This document shows, one piece after another, positions 15,788 to 25,024 of a stretch of DNA of 64,000 nt. The notes beneath the pieces were generated by a model. It saw nothing but the letters and a program-made list of their open reading frames with translations, had not been told where the DNA came from and searched no databases. Source of the DNA: Sediminimonas qiaohouensis DSM 21189. Its GTDB lineage: Bacteria > Pseudomonadota > Alphaproteobacteria > Rhodobacterales > Rhodobacteraceae. The DNA lies in NCBI RefSeq assembly GCF_000423645.1, contig NZ_AUIJ01000003.1:1-64000 (forward strand), read 5' to 3'. Both the position numbers and the translations under genes were made by a program. The stretch's first letter is position 1; the number at the start of each line of letters is the position of its first letter.

Positions 15788-17098
15788 ATGGCGGTGGCGC
15801 GAAACCTTGAGGTGCTGGCACGCGAAATGCGGGGAACCTCGCCGTTTCGGGGATCCTTGTTGCTGGCGGCGATCCTGGTGTTTCTTGCCATTTCGGTTGT
15901 TTGGGCCGCCAAGACCGAGATCAACGATGTCACCCGCGCCGAGGGGCGCATCGTGCCATCGCGCGATATACAGGTGATCCAGGCAACAGAGCCGGGCGTG
16001 TTGCAGGCGTTGTTCGTTAATGAGGGTGAGATTGTCGCGGAAAATCAGGTTCTTATGGAGCTGGATGGCACGCAGCTTGATAGCCAGCTTGATCAGGAAC
16101 AGCAGCGCGCCTACGGGTTGATGGCCCGCATCGATCGGCTGGGCGCCCAGATAGAGGATCGGGATCTGCATTTTGCGCCCGAACTGGTGGCGCGGGCGCC
16201 CGAGGTGGTTCGCTCGGAGACGTCGCTTTATCACGGGCGGTTGTCGGAGTTGCGTGCGGAGATCGGCATTCTTGAGCGGCAGCGCGTGCAACGGCGGCAA
16301 CAATTGCAGGAGGGCCGCGTGGAGTTGAATACCACGCAGGCAACCCTGTCGCTGCTGGCCGAAGAGCGTGCTATCATTCAGCCATTGGTAGAACACGGGG
16401 TGGAGCCGGAAACGACCTTGCTGGAGCTTCGCCGCAAGGAATTCGAAATGCAGGGCCGCAGCGCGCGCGCGCAGGCGGCGATTTCGCGGCTTGAGGCCGC
16501 GTTGAACGAGATCGAGGACAAGATCGGCGCACAGCGCTCGCGCTACCAGTCGGCGGCGCTATCGGATTTCGCCGTTGCGACGGCCGAACTGGCGGTATTG
16601 AAACCATCGTTGCCGGCCCTGCGGGACAGGGCCAAGCGCGCGAAAATCCGTGCGCCGGTGCGCGGTATCGTGAACCGGATTCACCGCTCGACCTTGGGCG
16701 GGCTTGCGCGTCCGGGCGAAGACCTGATCGAGATCGTGCCGCTTGATGATACCCTGTTGGTCGAGGCGTATGTGCGGCCCGCAGATATCGCGTTTGTCTA
16801 TCCGGGGCAGCCGGTCAAGGTAAAGATCACCGCCTATGACTTTTCGCGCTATGGTAGCCTTGATGGCGAGATCACACGCATCGGCGCCGACGCGGTAAAG
16901 CGGTCCGAGCGCGATGCAGAAGAGCATTTCGTGGTCCAGGTGCGCACCGATGACAGGTTTCTTGATGCCGATGGTGTCGAGGTCGAAATTATCCCCGGCA
17001 TGATCACCGAGGTTGATATTCTGGCTGGCCGCAAGACGGTGCTGGAATACCTGACGCGGCCCGTGGTGCGGGTAAAGGAACGTGCACTGCGCGAGTGA
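15788..17098 (+). CDS. HlyD-family type I secretion periplasmic adaptor
   Basis: A 436-residue membrane-fusion protein linking the ABC exporter to the TolC-like channel. A cytoplasmic N-terminus is followed by one membrane helix (LLLAAILVFLAISVVWA, about residues 20-38). The lipoyl half GRIVPSRDIQVIQATEPGVL, a long coiled-coil hairpin (about 95-275), and the second lipoyl half with KIRAPVRGIVNRI follow. The C-terminal beta-barrel carries VYPGQPVKVKITAYDFSRYG, which is diagnostic of HlyD/LapC proteins. Length is normal. It is separated by 4 bp from the ABC gene, so the three exporter genes form one operon. Confidence 0.95.
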   Translation: MAVARNLEVLAREMRGTSPFRGSLLLAAILVFLAISVVWAAKTEINDVTRAEGRIVPSRDIQVIQATEPGVLQALFVNEGEIVAENQVLMELDGTQLDSQLDQEQQRAYGLMARIDRLGAQIEDRDLHFAPELVARAPEVVRSETSLYHGRLSELRAEIGILERQRVQRRQQLQEGRVELNTTQATLSLLAEERAIIQPLVEHGVEPETTLLELRRKEFEMQGRSARAQAAISRLEAALNEIEDKIGAQRSRYQSAALSDFAVATAELAVLKPSLPALRDRAKRAKIRAPVRGIVNRIHRSTLGGLARPGEDLIEIVPLDDTLLVEAYVRPADIAFVYPGQPVKVKITAYDFSRYGSLDGEITRIGADAVKRSERDAEEHFVVQVRTDDRFLDADGVEVEIIPGMITEVDILAGRKTVLEYLTRPVVRVKERALRE

Positions 17099-17243
17099 CC
17101 GAGCCGACGCGGGTAAGGATTTCAGACCCGCCGATGATATTGACTTCTGTTCGGAGTAAAGCGATCTTCGAAACAATTTCTTAATTTCAGTGAAGATTTT
17201 TACAGAAGTTTATTGAAAAGCGTATATTTTTGAAAGGGTTGTC

Positions 17244-19520
17244 ATGAGCACGTTTAGTGTTACGGGCTTTGCTGTCGAACGTGGATATGATCCAGAGACA
17301 GAAACGGAAGTCGTTCAGAATGTATCGGCTGTCACATTGCGTGTTTCGTTTCCAGACGGTCAGGGATTCATAAACTACTCGGTTTTGAATGCCACTCCAT
17401 ACCCTGGTGAGCAAAGCACGCCGGTGGTTGACATAGGCGGCGGCGAAGCGTTTGGGGTTCTGGTATACGGCCCCGATGTGCCCGGAGGTGCTGCGGGGCT
17501 GCCTGAAAACGCGGTCGATTCGATTGGTTATATCGATACCCCGGATGGGCGCCATGTCATCATGGTCTTCGAGGTTCCAAGTGACCAAGGCCAAGGCGCC
17601 GTCGACCTGATCTTCCCAATTGGGGGAGACGCATTGAGCATACCGACCACGGTTGCCCAGTTTAATGTGCTGGACGCAAGCATTACCGGCGCGGGCGTGG
17701 TTCCGAGCGGCACCTTTATCCCAGACATCGATATTCAGTTGTCCGACTTCACCGGCGTGGTCATTGAGAACAACAACCAGGTTCTCGGAACTGTCGGCGA
17801 CGACACGCTGACGGGCACGGCGGGCGACGACATTATCGCGGGGTTTGAGGGTGACGACGCCCTGATCGGCAATGGCGGCAACGACACTGTTGATGGCGGC
17901 GCCGGGACGGATAGTGTCTATTTCGACGTGAATGAGGCGCAGGCGGTCGTCAACTCGGACGGTCTGGGCGACCATACCGTGACGATCGGCACGGATACGA
18001 TCACTCTTATCTCGATCGAGAAATTACTGTTTGCCGATAGTGGTACATCACCGCCGCCGCCGCCCACGGGCCCTTCGGCCTGGACTATTGGCGATCCGCA
18101 TCTGCTGACGCTGGATGGGCTTGGGTATGATTTCCACGCGGTTGGCGAGTATGTTCTGCTGCGCGGTCAGGCCGGGCAGGACGTGAACGGATTCGAGATC
18201 CAGTCGCGGATGACCGAAGCGACCGACGATCTGGGAAACCCGGTGCCCAACGTTTCGGTCAACGCCGCTATCGCGATGCGCGCGGCCAATGGCAGCGAGG
18301 TGATGATCGACAGCACAGATGCCTCGCCCCTGTCGGTGGATGGCGTGGCGCAGGCGCTGGCGGATGGTGAGTTTCTAGAGGTGGGCGCGGATCGCATCTA
18401 CCGCGTCGGCGACACCTATACCACGGTGTTCGCGGGCGGCGATGGCACGCTCAACGCAGGTGATACGCAAGTCAGCGTCGTCGTGCATAGCGGCCGCGTT
18501 GACCTGAGCGTGCGGGTCAGTAGCGAGGTGGCCGGCAAGCTGGAGGGTCTGCTGGGCGACGGCGATGGCGACATGACCAACGATGTCGCCCGCGCCGATG
18601 GCACGGTGTTGCTGCGGCCGCTGGCGTTCGATGACCTCTATGGCGGGTATCGTGACGATTGGCGCGTCGATAGCGAGGGTCAGAGCCTGTTCACCTACGA
18701 CACGGGTGAGACGCTCGCGGGGTTCTTTGACCCAGGCAAACCGGGATCGGTCATGACGGTGGACGATTTCGCCGCCCAGGATCAGCAAGTCGCGCATCAG
18801 GCGGCGGAGGGCGCGGGGTTGCAGCCGGGGACCGTGAATTATGACAACGCCGTACTGGATTTCCTGCTGACCGGCGATCAAGGCTTTGTCGACAGTGCCG
18901 CGAACGAAGAGGTTGCCGCGCCCGAAACCGCAACGGTTGCCGGAACGCTCGATCAGGGGCAAACCCGGGCGGCGTTGGATATATCGGTAACGGATCGCTT
19001 GGGGGATACCGTCGAAGGGGCGCAGATCGGGTTTTCCACCGGCAGCTCAACCGCAAGGATCCTGGCCGACGACCTGACGGGCGGCGATTACCAGGTGCAA
19101 GTCGGCGACGGCGCAAGTGGACGCGCGGGCGGCACGATGGAATTCACCAATGCGGGGAACATGATAACGGTCAACGATGCATTGGAGGTGCTTCGCTTGG
19201 CGGTTGGTTTCACCCCAAGCTGGGGCACGGCGGACGGCATGGACTTCGTCGCCGCCGATGTCACGCGCGATGGTCAGGTGTCGGTATCCGACGCATTGGA
19301 GGTGCTGCGCGCCGCCGTGGGTCTGGACAGTCCGGGGGGCACGGCACCGAAATGGGTGTTCCTTGATCCGGACCTGGATGTATCCGGCGCTGACAGGACA
19401 TCTGTACCCGTTGAAGAGGGCGTTGATATCGCGGCAATCGGGGCCTCCGGCGCGTTTGCATCGCTGGATGCGGTCCTGTTGGGTGATATGGCTGATTTCA
19501 ACGCTCAACTGCCAATCTAG
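17244..19520 (+). CDS. Secreted RTX / VWD-like / dockerin-like protein (paralog 1)
   Basis: A 758-residue acidic protein without Cys-rich repeats. Residues 1-180 form an unrecognised beta-rich region. Residues 183-227 hold RTX nonapeptides (GDDTLTGTAGDDIIAG, GNGGNDTVDGG). A PPPPP linker follows. Residues about 280-480 form a von Willebrand type D-like domain opening GDPHLLTLDGLGYDFHAVGE. Residues about 642-695 are a dockerin-like pair of helix-loop-helix repeats, the second with a good calcium loop (DVTRDGQVSVSDALEVLRAA). The C-terminus ends with a DAVLLGDM segment. GAAAGGG precedes the ATG. It lies 145 bp after the HlyD gene, so export by that system is likely. Function is unknown; a matrix or surface component is inferred. 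Confidence 0.82.
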   Translation: MSTFSVTGFAVERGYDPETETEVVQNVSAVTLRVSFPDGQGFINYSVLNATPYPGEQSTPVVDIGGGEAFGVLVYGPDVPGGAAGLPENAVDSIGYIDTPDGRHVIMVFEVPSDQGQGAVDLIFPIGGDALSIPTTVAQFNVLDASITGAGVVPSGTFIPDIDIQLSDFTGVVIENNNQVLGTVGDDTLTGTAGDDIIAGFEGDDALIGNGGNDTVDGGAGTDSVYFDVNEAQAVVNSDGLGDHTVTIGTDTITLISIEKLLFADSGTSPPPPPTGPSAWTIGDPHLLTLDGLGYDFHAVGEYVLLRGQAGQDVNGFEIQSRMTEATDDLGNPVPNVSVNAAIAMRAANGSEVMIDSTDASPLSVDGVAQALADGEFLEVGADRIYRVGDTYTTVFAGGDGTLNAGDTQVSVVVHSGRVDLSVRVSSEVAGKLEGLLGDGDGDMTNDVARADGTVLLRPLAFDDLYGGYRDDWRVDSEGQSLFTYDTGETLAGFFDPGKPGSVMTVDDFAAQDQQVAHQAAEGAGLQPGTVNYDNAVLDFLLTGDQGFVDSAANEEVAAPETATVAGTLDQGQTRAALDISVTDRLGDTVEGAQIGFSTGSSTARILADDLTGGDYQVQVGDGASGRAGGTMEFTNAGNMITVNDALEVLRLAVGFTPSWGTADGMDFVAADVTRDGQVSVSDALEVLRAAVGLDSPGGTAPKWVFLDPDLDVSGADRTSVPVEEGVDIAAIGASGAFASLDAVLLGDMADFNAQLPI

Positions 19521-19532
19521 TTTGAGGTGATC

Positions 19533-19565
19533 CGCCCCGACATGGCCGAGAGGTTAGTCGGGGCG
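19533..19565 (+). terminator. Hairpin after the VWD-dockerin gene
   Basis: A 9-bp perfect stem (CGCCCCGAC at 19533-19541 with GTCGGGGCG at 19557-19565) starts 12 bp after the stop. There is no T-tract, so termination is uncertain. The remaining spacer to glmM (to 19798) has no gene. Confidence 0.4.
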
Positions 19566-19798
19566 ATCCGAGCGGCAGCGGTTCGCAAAGTATTTCATTG
19601 TGTTTCACTGTAAGGATGATTTCGCCGCGCTGACTGTCTTATAACTATCTGAGAATGCGACACTATAGGCAGAACTCCGCCCTTGCGCCGCGATCTGGCG
19701 ACGGTTGATGCCGCTTTCCCTTGGATGCGCGCTCTGCGTGCTTTAACACGTGGTCAAATTCGCCCCTTGCGGCGCTTATTTCAGTTTTGGAGGCTTGC

Positions 19799-21160
19799 AT
19801 GGCCCGACGAGTATTTGGCACGGATGGCGTGCGCGGCGAAGCCAACAGCTATCCCATGACTGCTGACATGGCGCTACGGCTGGGTGCCGCGGCGGGGCGG
19901 TTCTTTCGCCGCGATGGCCTGAATGGGCATCGCGTGGTCATCGGCAAGGACACACGCCTGTCGGGTTACATGATCGAAAACGCGCTGACTGCGGGGCTTA
20001 CTTCGACGGGGATGAACGTGCTGTTGCTGGGTCCGGTGCCGACGCCGGCGGTCGGGTTCCTGACCCGGTCCATGCGCGCCGACCTGGGCGTTATGATTTC
20101 GGCCAGCCACAATGCGCACCAGGACAACGGGATCAAGTTTTTCGGCCCTGACGGCTATAAGCTGCGCGATGCGGCGGAGGCCGAGATCGAAGAGATCCTT
20201 GATGGTGACATCAGGCCCGCGTCGCCGTCGAATATCGGGCGGGCGCGGCGCATCGAAGATGCCGGGGGCCGCTACGTGGAATATGCCAAGACGACGTTCC
20301 CGCGCAACAAGCGGCTGTCGGGCCTGAAGGTGGTGATCGATTGCGCGCACGGCGCGGCCTACAAGGTGGCGCCCGAGGTGCTGTGGGAATTGGGGGCCGA
20401 GGTCGTCACGCTGGGCGTTTCGCCCGATGGCACCAACATCAACCACGAGTGCGGATCGACCCGGCCCGAGGCCGCCGCGCGCCTGGTGCGCGAGACGGGC
20501 GCCGATCTGGGTTTGTGCCTGGACGGGGATGCCGACCGCCTGATCGTGCTGGATGAAAACGGGCGCGTGGCCGACGGTGATCAGCTTATGGCGCTGTTTG
20601 CCGGCGAATGGGCCGAGGCGGGGTGCCTGGCACACGGCACGCTGGTTACGACGGTGATGTCCAACCTGGGGCTTGAGCGTTTCATGACCGAGCGGGGCCT
20701 GACGTTGGAGCGCACCAAGGTCGGCGACCGCTACGTGGTGGAACGGATGCGCGCGGGCGGCTTCAACCTTGGTGGAGAGCAGTCCGGCCATATCGTGATG
20801 ACCGATTACACCACCACCGGCGACGGCCTGATTGCCGGGCTGCAATTCCTGGCGGCGATGGTGGAGACGGGCAAACCCGCCAGCGCGCTGTTGAACAATT
20901 TCACGCCTGTACCGCAGCACCTGGAAAACCTTGCGATTACGCCGGGGGGTGATCCGCTGGCATCGGACATGGTGCGCGCGGCGATTGCCGAACAGGAAAC
21001 GCGGCTGGGCGGCACCGGGCGTCTCGTGATCCGCCCTTCGGGGACCGAGCCGTTGATCCGGGTGATGGTGGAATGCGAGGACGAGGCATTGATGCAGGAT
21101 GTGGTCGACAACATCGCAGGTGCGATAACCGACGCAGCCCCAAAGACGCGGACCGCCTAG
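19799..21160 (+). CDS. glmM: Phosphoglucosamine mutase
   Basis: Interconverts glucosamine 6-phosphate and glucosamine 1-phosphate for UDP-GlcNAc synthesis. The 453-residue protein begins [20 protein letters not shown]. It carries the phosphoserine loop [17 protein letters not shown] (active Ser at residue 103), the metal-binding loop DGDADR, and the phosphate-binding C-terminal [17 protein letters not shown] 19799 is chosen over an upstream ATG at 19721 because it matches the family N-terminus and has TTGGAGG six bases upstream. glmU and glmS follow in the same direction. Confidence 0.97.
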   Translation: MARRVFGTDGVRGEANSYPMTADMALRLGAAAGRFFRRDGLNGHRVVIGKDTRLSGYMIENALTAGLTSTGMNVLLLGPVPTPAVGFLTRSMRADLGVMISASHNAHQDNGIKFFGPDGYKLRDAAEAEIEEILDGDIRPASPSNIGRARRIEDAGGRYVEYAKTTFPRNKRLSGLKVVIDCAHGAAYKVAPEVLWELGAEVVTLGVSPDGTNINHECGSTRPEAAARLVRETGADLGLCLDGDADRLIVLDENGRVADGDQLMALFAGEWAEAGCLAHGTLVTTVMSNLGLERFMTERGLTLERTKVGDRYVVERMRAGGFNLGGEQSGHIVMTDYTTTGDGLIAGLQFLAAMVETGKPASALLNNFTPVPQHLENLAITPGGDPLASDMVRAAIAEQETRLGGTGRLVIRPSGTEPLIRVMVECEDEALMQDVVDNIAGAITDAAPKTRTA

Positions 21161-21214
21161 GCGCCCTGCAACTCCGAAAAAAGACCGCATTGGATGAAAG
21201 GTGAAACCCCCGCG

Positions 21215-22564
21215 ATGCCACTGTCATTGATCATTCTTGCCGCCGGGCGTGGCACGCGCATGGCATCGAACTTGCCGAAGGTTCTGTACGAGGTCGCGGG
21301 TGCGCCGCTGATCGGGCACGCGATGATGGCGGGCGGGGCGTTGTCGCCGGATCGCTGTGTCGTGGTGACGGGCCATGGCGGCGACCAAGTGGCGCGGCGG
21401 GTTCACGAGCAGACCCCCGAGGCGCGCATCGCGCAGCAGCAAGAGCAACTCGGCACCGCCCACGCGGTGGCACAGGCCGGCGATGCCCTGACCGGGTTTT
21501 CCGGGGATGCGATCGTGCTTTATGGTGATACGCCCTTCATCCGTCCCGAAACCCTGCACCGGATGCGGGAGCGGCGCAGCGCCGGTGCGGATATCGTCGT
21601 GCTGGGTTTTGACGCGGCGGATCCGGGGCGCTACGGGCGTTTGATCGTCGAGGATGAGCGCTTGGTTCGGATCGTCGAGGCGAAGGATGCGACGCCCGAT
21701 GAGCTGCGGATCACGCTGTGCAATTCGGGCGTCGTATGTGCCGATTGGCAGCTGCTTGAGGCGTTGATCGCGCGCGTCGGGAACGACAATGCCAACGGCG
21801 AATACTACCTGACCGATATCGTGGGCCTGGCCGAGGGTGATGGCCTGCGCTGCGCGGTCGAGGTCTGCGCCGAAGAAGAGACGATGGGCATCAACTCCCG
21901 CGCGGAACTGGCCCGGGCCGAGGCCGCCTACCAGGCGGGCGCACGGGCGCGGGCGATGGCGGATGGCGCGACGCTGACCGCGCCCGAAACGGTGTTCTTT
22001 GCGCATGACACGCGCCTTGGCCGCGATGTGACGGTTGAGCCGCACGTGGTATTCGGCCCCGGTGTCACGGTATCCGATGACGCGCGCGTGCGTGCCTTTA
22101 GCCATCTTGAGGGCTGCCATGTTGGTACGGGCGCGGTTGTCGGGCCCTATGCCCGCTTGCGTCCGGGCACCCGGATCGGCGCGCAGGCGCGGGTCGGCAA
22201 CTTCGTGGAAACCAAGAACACCGAGCTGGGCGCCGGCGCCAAGATCAACCATTTGTCCTATGTCGGCGATGCCCGGATCGGCGATGACGCGAATATCGGC
22301 GCAGGCACGATCACCTGCAACTATGACGGGGTTTTCAAGCACCGTACCGAGGTGGGCGCAGGCGCGTTCATCGGCACCAACACGGCGCTGGTCGCGCCGG
22401 TGGACGTGGGCGCGGGCGCGATGACGGCAGCGGGGTCGGTCATTACCGGCGATGTGCCCGACGGGGCGTTGGGCATTGCGCGGGCACCGCAGGTGAACAA
22501 GCCCGGACTGGCGCGGCGGATGCGCGACAAGCTGCTCGCCCTCAAGGCGAAGCGGGCAAAGTAG
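21215..22564 (+). CDS. glmU: Bifunctional GlcNAc-1-P uridyltransferase / GlcN-1-P acetyltransferase
   Basis: Catalyses the last two steps of UDP-GlcNAc synthesis in the cytoplasm. The 449-residue protein has the N-terminal pyrophosphorylase motif LAAGRGTRMASNLPKVL, then QQEQLGTAHAV and VLYGDTPFI. The C-terminal half is a left-handed beta-helix of hexapeptide repeats, with the acetyltransferase motif NFVETKNTELGAGAKINHLSY and GAGTITCNYDG. ATG 21215 (MPLSLIILAAG) is preferred over ATG 21194 by homology and an AAGGTG RBS. It is 54 bp after glmM. Confidence 0.97.
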   Translation: MPLSLIILAAGRGTRMASNLPKVLYEVAGAPLIGHAMMAGGALSPDRCVVVTGHGGDQVARRVHEQTPEARIAQQQEQLGTAHAVAQAGDALTGFSGDAIVLYGDTPFIRPETLHRMRERRSAGADIVVLGFDAADPGRYGRLIVEDERLVRIVEAKDATPDELRITLCNSGVVCADWQLLEALIARVGNDNANGEYYLTDIVGLAEGDGLRCAVEVCAEEETMGINSRAELARAEAAYQAGARARAMADGATLTAPETVFFAHDTRLGRDVTVEPHVVFGPGVTVSDDARVRAFSHLEGCHVGTGAVVGPYARLRPGTRIGAQARVGNFVETKNTELGAGAKINHLSYVGDARIGDDANIGAGTITCNYDGVFKHRTEVGAGAFIGTNTALVAPVDVGAGAMTAAGSVITGDVPDGALGIARAPQVNKPGLARRMRDKLLALKAKRAK

Positions 22565-22591
22565 AACAGGCAAGAAACGGATGGATAGGCT

Positions 22592-24412
22592 ATGTGCGGG
22601 ATTGTAGGCGTATTGGGCAAGCATCAGGCCGCGCCGATACTGGTCGAGGGGCTGAAGCTGCTGGAATACCGCGGCTATGACAGTGCGGGCATTGCCACCA
22701 TCAGCGATGGCCGCCTGGAACGCCGCCGCGCGCTGGGCAAGTTGGTGAACCTGTCGGATATCCTGGTGCATGAGCCACTGCGCGGCACGGCGGGCATCGG
22801 GCACACGCGATGGGCCACGCACGGGGCGGCGAACGAATCCAATGCCCATCCGCACGCGCGCGGCCGGGTTGCCGTCGTGCATAACGGCATCATCGAGAAT
22901 TTCCGCGACTTGCGCGCCTTTCTGTCGGAACACCAGGTGGTCCCGGAAACCGATACCGACACTGAAACCGTTGCGATGCTGTGCAACTGGTACATGGAGC
23001 AGGGCAGCACCCCGGTCGAGGCGGCCAAGCTGACGGTGGCGCGGCTGGAAGGGGCCTATGCCCTGTGTTTCTTGTTCGATGGCGAAGAAGACCTGATCAT
23101 CGCCGCCCGCAAGGGTAGCCCCCTTGCCGTGGGCTGGGGCGAGCAGGAGATGTATGTCGGCTCGGACGCGCTGGCGCTGGCGCCGATGACCGACGAGATC
23201 ACCTATCTGGAAGAGGGCGACATCGCGGTCATCACCCGGGCCGGCGCGGATTTTCTTGATGCTGGGTTTCACCCCGTCAGCCGCCCGCGCAAGCGGGTGC
23301 GCGTGAATGCCAATGCCGCCGACAAGGGCGGGTACAAGCATTTCATGGCCAAGGAAATAGCCGAGCAGCCTTCGGTTCTGGGCGAGGCGACCGAGTATTA
23401 CCTGCGCGATCAAACCGGCCGTCAATTGCTACGCGAGGGGGTGGATTTCGCCGATATAGATCGCGTCGTGATGGTGGCGTGCGGCACTGCGGCGCTGGCG
23501 TGTTCGGTGGCGAAATACTGGTTCGAACAATTGGCGGGCCTGCCGGTCGAGGTCGATATCGCGTCCGAGTTCCGCTATCGCGAGCCGCCCCTGTCAAAGG
23601 GAACGCTGGCCATTTTCGTCAGCCAATCGGGGGAAACCGCCGATACGCTTGCGGCGATGCGCTATTGCGCGGGCAAGGTGGCGCGCAGCGTGGCGATCGT
23701 GAACGTGGCCGAAAGTTCGATCGCGCGGGAAAGCGATATTGCGCTGCCCATCCTTGCCGGGCCGGAAATCGGGGTCGCATCGACCAAGGCGTTCACCTGT
23801 CAACTTGTCGTTCTGGCGGTGCTGGCCCTGCGCGCGTCTGAGCAGCGCGACACGCAGGACACCACCCGGATCGAGGCGCTGGAGGCGCAGCTTCGGCACG
23901 TGCCGGGCATGGTGAGCGAGGCGATGCGCTGCGAGGATCGGATTCAGGCGGTCAGCAGCCAGTTGGCGCGCCGCCGTCATGCCCTGTTCCTGGGGCGCGG
24001 CGTGATGTTTCCGCTGGCGCTTGAGGGGGCGCTCAAGCTCAAGGAAATCAGCTATATTCACGCCGAGGGCTATGCCAGCGGCGAGTTGAAGCACGGCCCC
24101 ATTGCCCTCATTGACGAAGAGATGCCGGTGATCGTGCTGGCCCCGCATGATGCCGTGTTCGACAAGACGGTGTCGAACATGCAAGAGGTCATGGCCCGCG
24201 GCGGGCAGATCGCGATGATCAGCGACGCGCAAGGCCTGGAGTTGGCCAGCGAGGGGCTTTGGAACGGGATAGAAATGCCCACGTTCGACAGCATTTTCGC
24301 GCCCATCGTTTATGCTGTGCCGGTGCAGTTGCTGGCCTATTTCACGGCGGTGGAAAAGGGCACGGATGTGGATCAGCCGCGCAACCTGGCCAAATCGGTC
24401 ACGGTGGAATAG
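22592..24412 (+). CDS. glmS: Glutamine-fructose-6-phosphate aminotransferase (isomerizing)
   Basis: Makes glucosamine 6-phosphate from fructose 6-phosphate and glutamine, the first committed step to UDP-GlcNAc. The 606-residue protein starts MCGIVGVLGK, so Cys2 becomes the N-terminal nucleophile of the glutaminase domain. GHTRWATHG and the HNGIIENF segment follow. Two SIS domains bind the sugar phosphate (FVSQSGETADTLAAMRY; GVASTKAFTCQL), and the C-terminus ends PRNLAKSVTVE. Length is exactly as expected. It is 27 bp after glmU. No glmS ribozyme-like leader is expected or seen. Confidence 0.98.
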   Translation: MCGIVGVLGKHQAAPILVEGLKLLEYRGYDSAGIATISDGRLERRRALGKLVNLSDILVHEPLRGTAGIGHTRWATHGAANESNAHPHARGRVAVVHNGIIENFRDLRAFLSEHQVVPETDTDTETVAMLCNWYMEQGSTPVEAAKLTVARLEGAYALCFLFDGEEDLIIAARKGSPLAVGWGEQEMYVGSDALALAPMTDEITYLEEGDIAVITRAGADFLDAGFHPVSRPRKRVRVNANAADKGGYKHFMAKEIAEQPSVLGEATEYYLRDQTGRQLLREGVDFADIDRVVMVACGTAALACSVAKYWFEQLAGLPVEVDIASEFRYREPPLSKGTLAIFVSQSGETADTLAAMRYCAGKVARSVAIVNVAESSIARESDIALPILAGPEIGVASTKAFTCQLVVLAVLALRASEQRDTQDTTRIEALEAQLRHVPGMVSEAMRCEDRIQAVSSQLARRRHALFLGRGVMFPLALEGALKLKEISYIHAEGYASGELKHGPIALIDEEMPVIVLAPHDAVFDKTVSNMQEVMARGGQIAMISDAQGLELASEGLWNGIEMPTFDSIFAPIVYAVPVQLLAYFTAVEKGTDVDQPRNLAKSVTVE

Positions 24413-24438
24413 CCGGGAGGCTGGGCCAAGGAGGGGCG

Positions 24439-24816
24439 ATGCCAACAGGACAAACACACGTGCCCACGCGGTGGCGGCCGGCGCTCCGGGCCGCGATATG
24501 GGGGCTGGCGGCATTTATCGCGGTCGCGATGCTGATGCCGGCGCAGGCCATTCCGCAACCGGGCGGTAGCGACAAGCTGCATCACATGCTGGCCTTTGGA
24601 GCGCTGAGCGTGCCTGCGGCGATGCTATATCCGGGCCGCGTCTTGGGCGTTGTTCTGTGTGTGATCGTGTTTGGCGGGGCGCTGGAGCTGATACAGCCCC
24701 TGACCGGGCGTTTTGCCGAAGGGGCCGACCTGATTGCCGATGGTATCGGGGCGTTGGCGGGGGTCGGGATTGGCCTGATGCTCAACCGTATATTGGCCGC
24801 GCGAACAGGGCCGTAA
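24439..24816 (+). CDS. VanZ-like family membrane protein
   Basis: A 125-residue integral membrane protein with about four hydrophobic segments. It shows the VanZ-like pattern SDKLHHMLAFGALS and GGALELIQPLTGRFAEGADLIADGIGA (key His, Glu and the GR...D..D residues). ATG 24439 is preferred because AAGGAGGGG lies three bases upstream. It is 26 bp after glmS and probably co-transcribed. The family is linked to glycopeptide resistance in Gram-positives, but in proteobacteria its function is unknown. Confidence 0.85.
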   Translation: MPTGQTHVPTRWRPALRAAIWGLAAFIAVAMLMPAQAIPQPGGSDKLHHMLAFGALSVPAAMLYPGRVLGVVLCVIVFGGALELIQPLTGRFAEGADLIADGIGALAGVGIGLMLNRILAARTGP

Positions 24817-25024
24817 TGGGCGTACCCGGCTGACACGCGCCGCGGCGTTTCACACCTCATTGATCGTCTGAAAACCCGCTGATCCGCGCTGATGGGGCGC
24901 GCGGTTGCTATATGCAATTCGACTAGAGTTGCCGACAAACGCCCCTGTTTCGTCACAGGCCGTGCCGCGCTCGCGCGCATTCGAGGTGCACCATTACGCC
25001 CGGTGGATATGGGTGAGGTGTGCC

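Noticed and set aside
19521-19798. Possible attachment-site copy of the tRNA-Thr 3' end at the far side of the surface locus
   Set aside because: I searched by eye for the T-arm and acceptor sequence of the tRNA and found no match.
22565-22591. glmS ribozyme upstream of glmS
   Set aside because: The spacer from glmU is only 27 bp, too short for the ribozyme, which is also a feature of Gram-positive bacteria.
21224-23425. 733-codon open frame on the minus strand
   Set aside because: It spans the clearly real glmU and glmS genes antisense and reads as low-complexity Arg/His/Gly-rich sequence; a codon-bias shadow.
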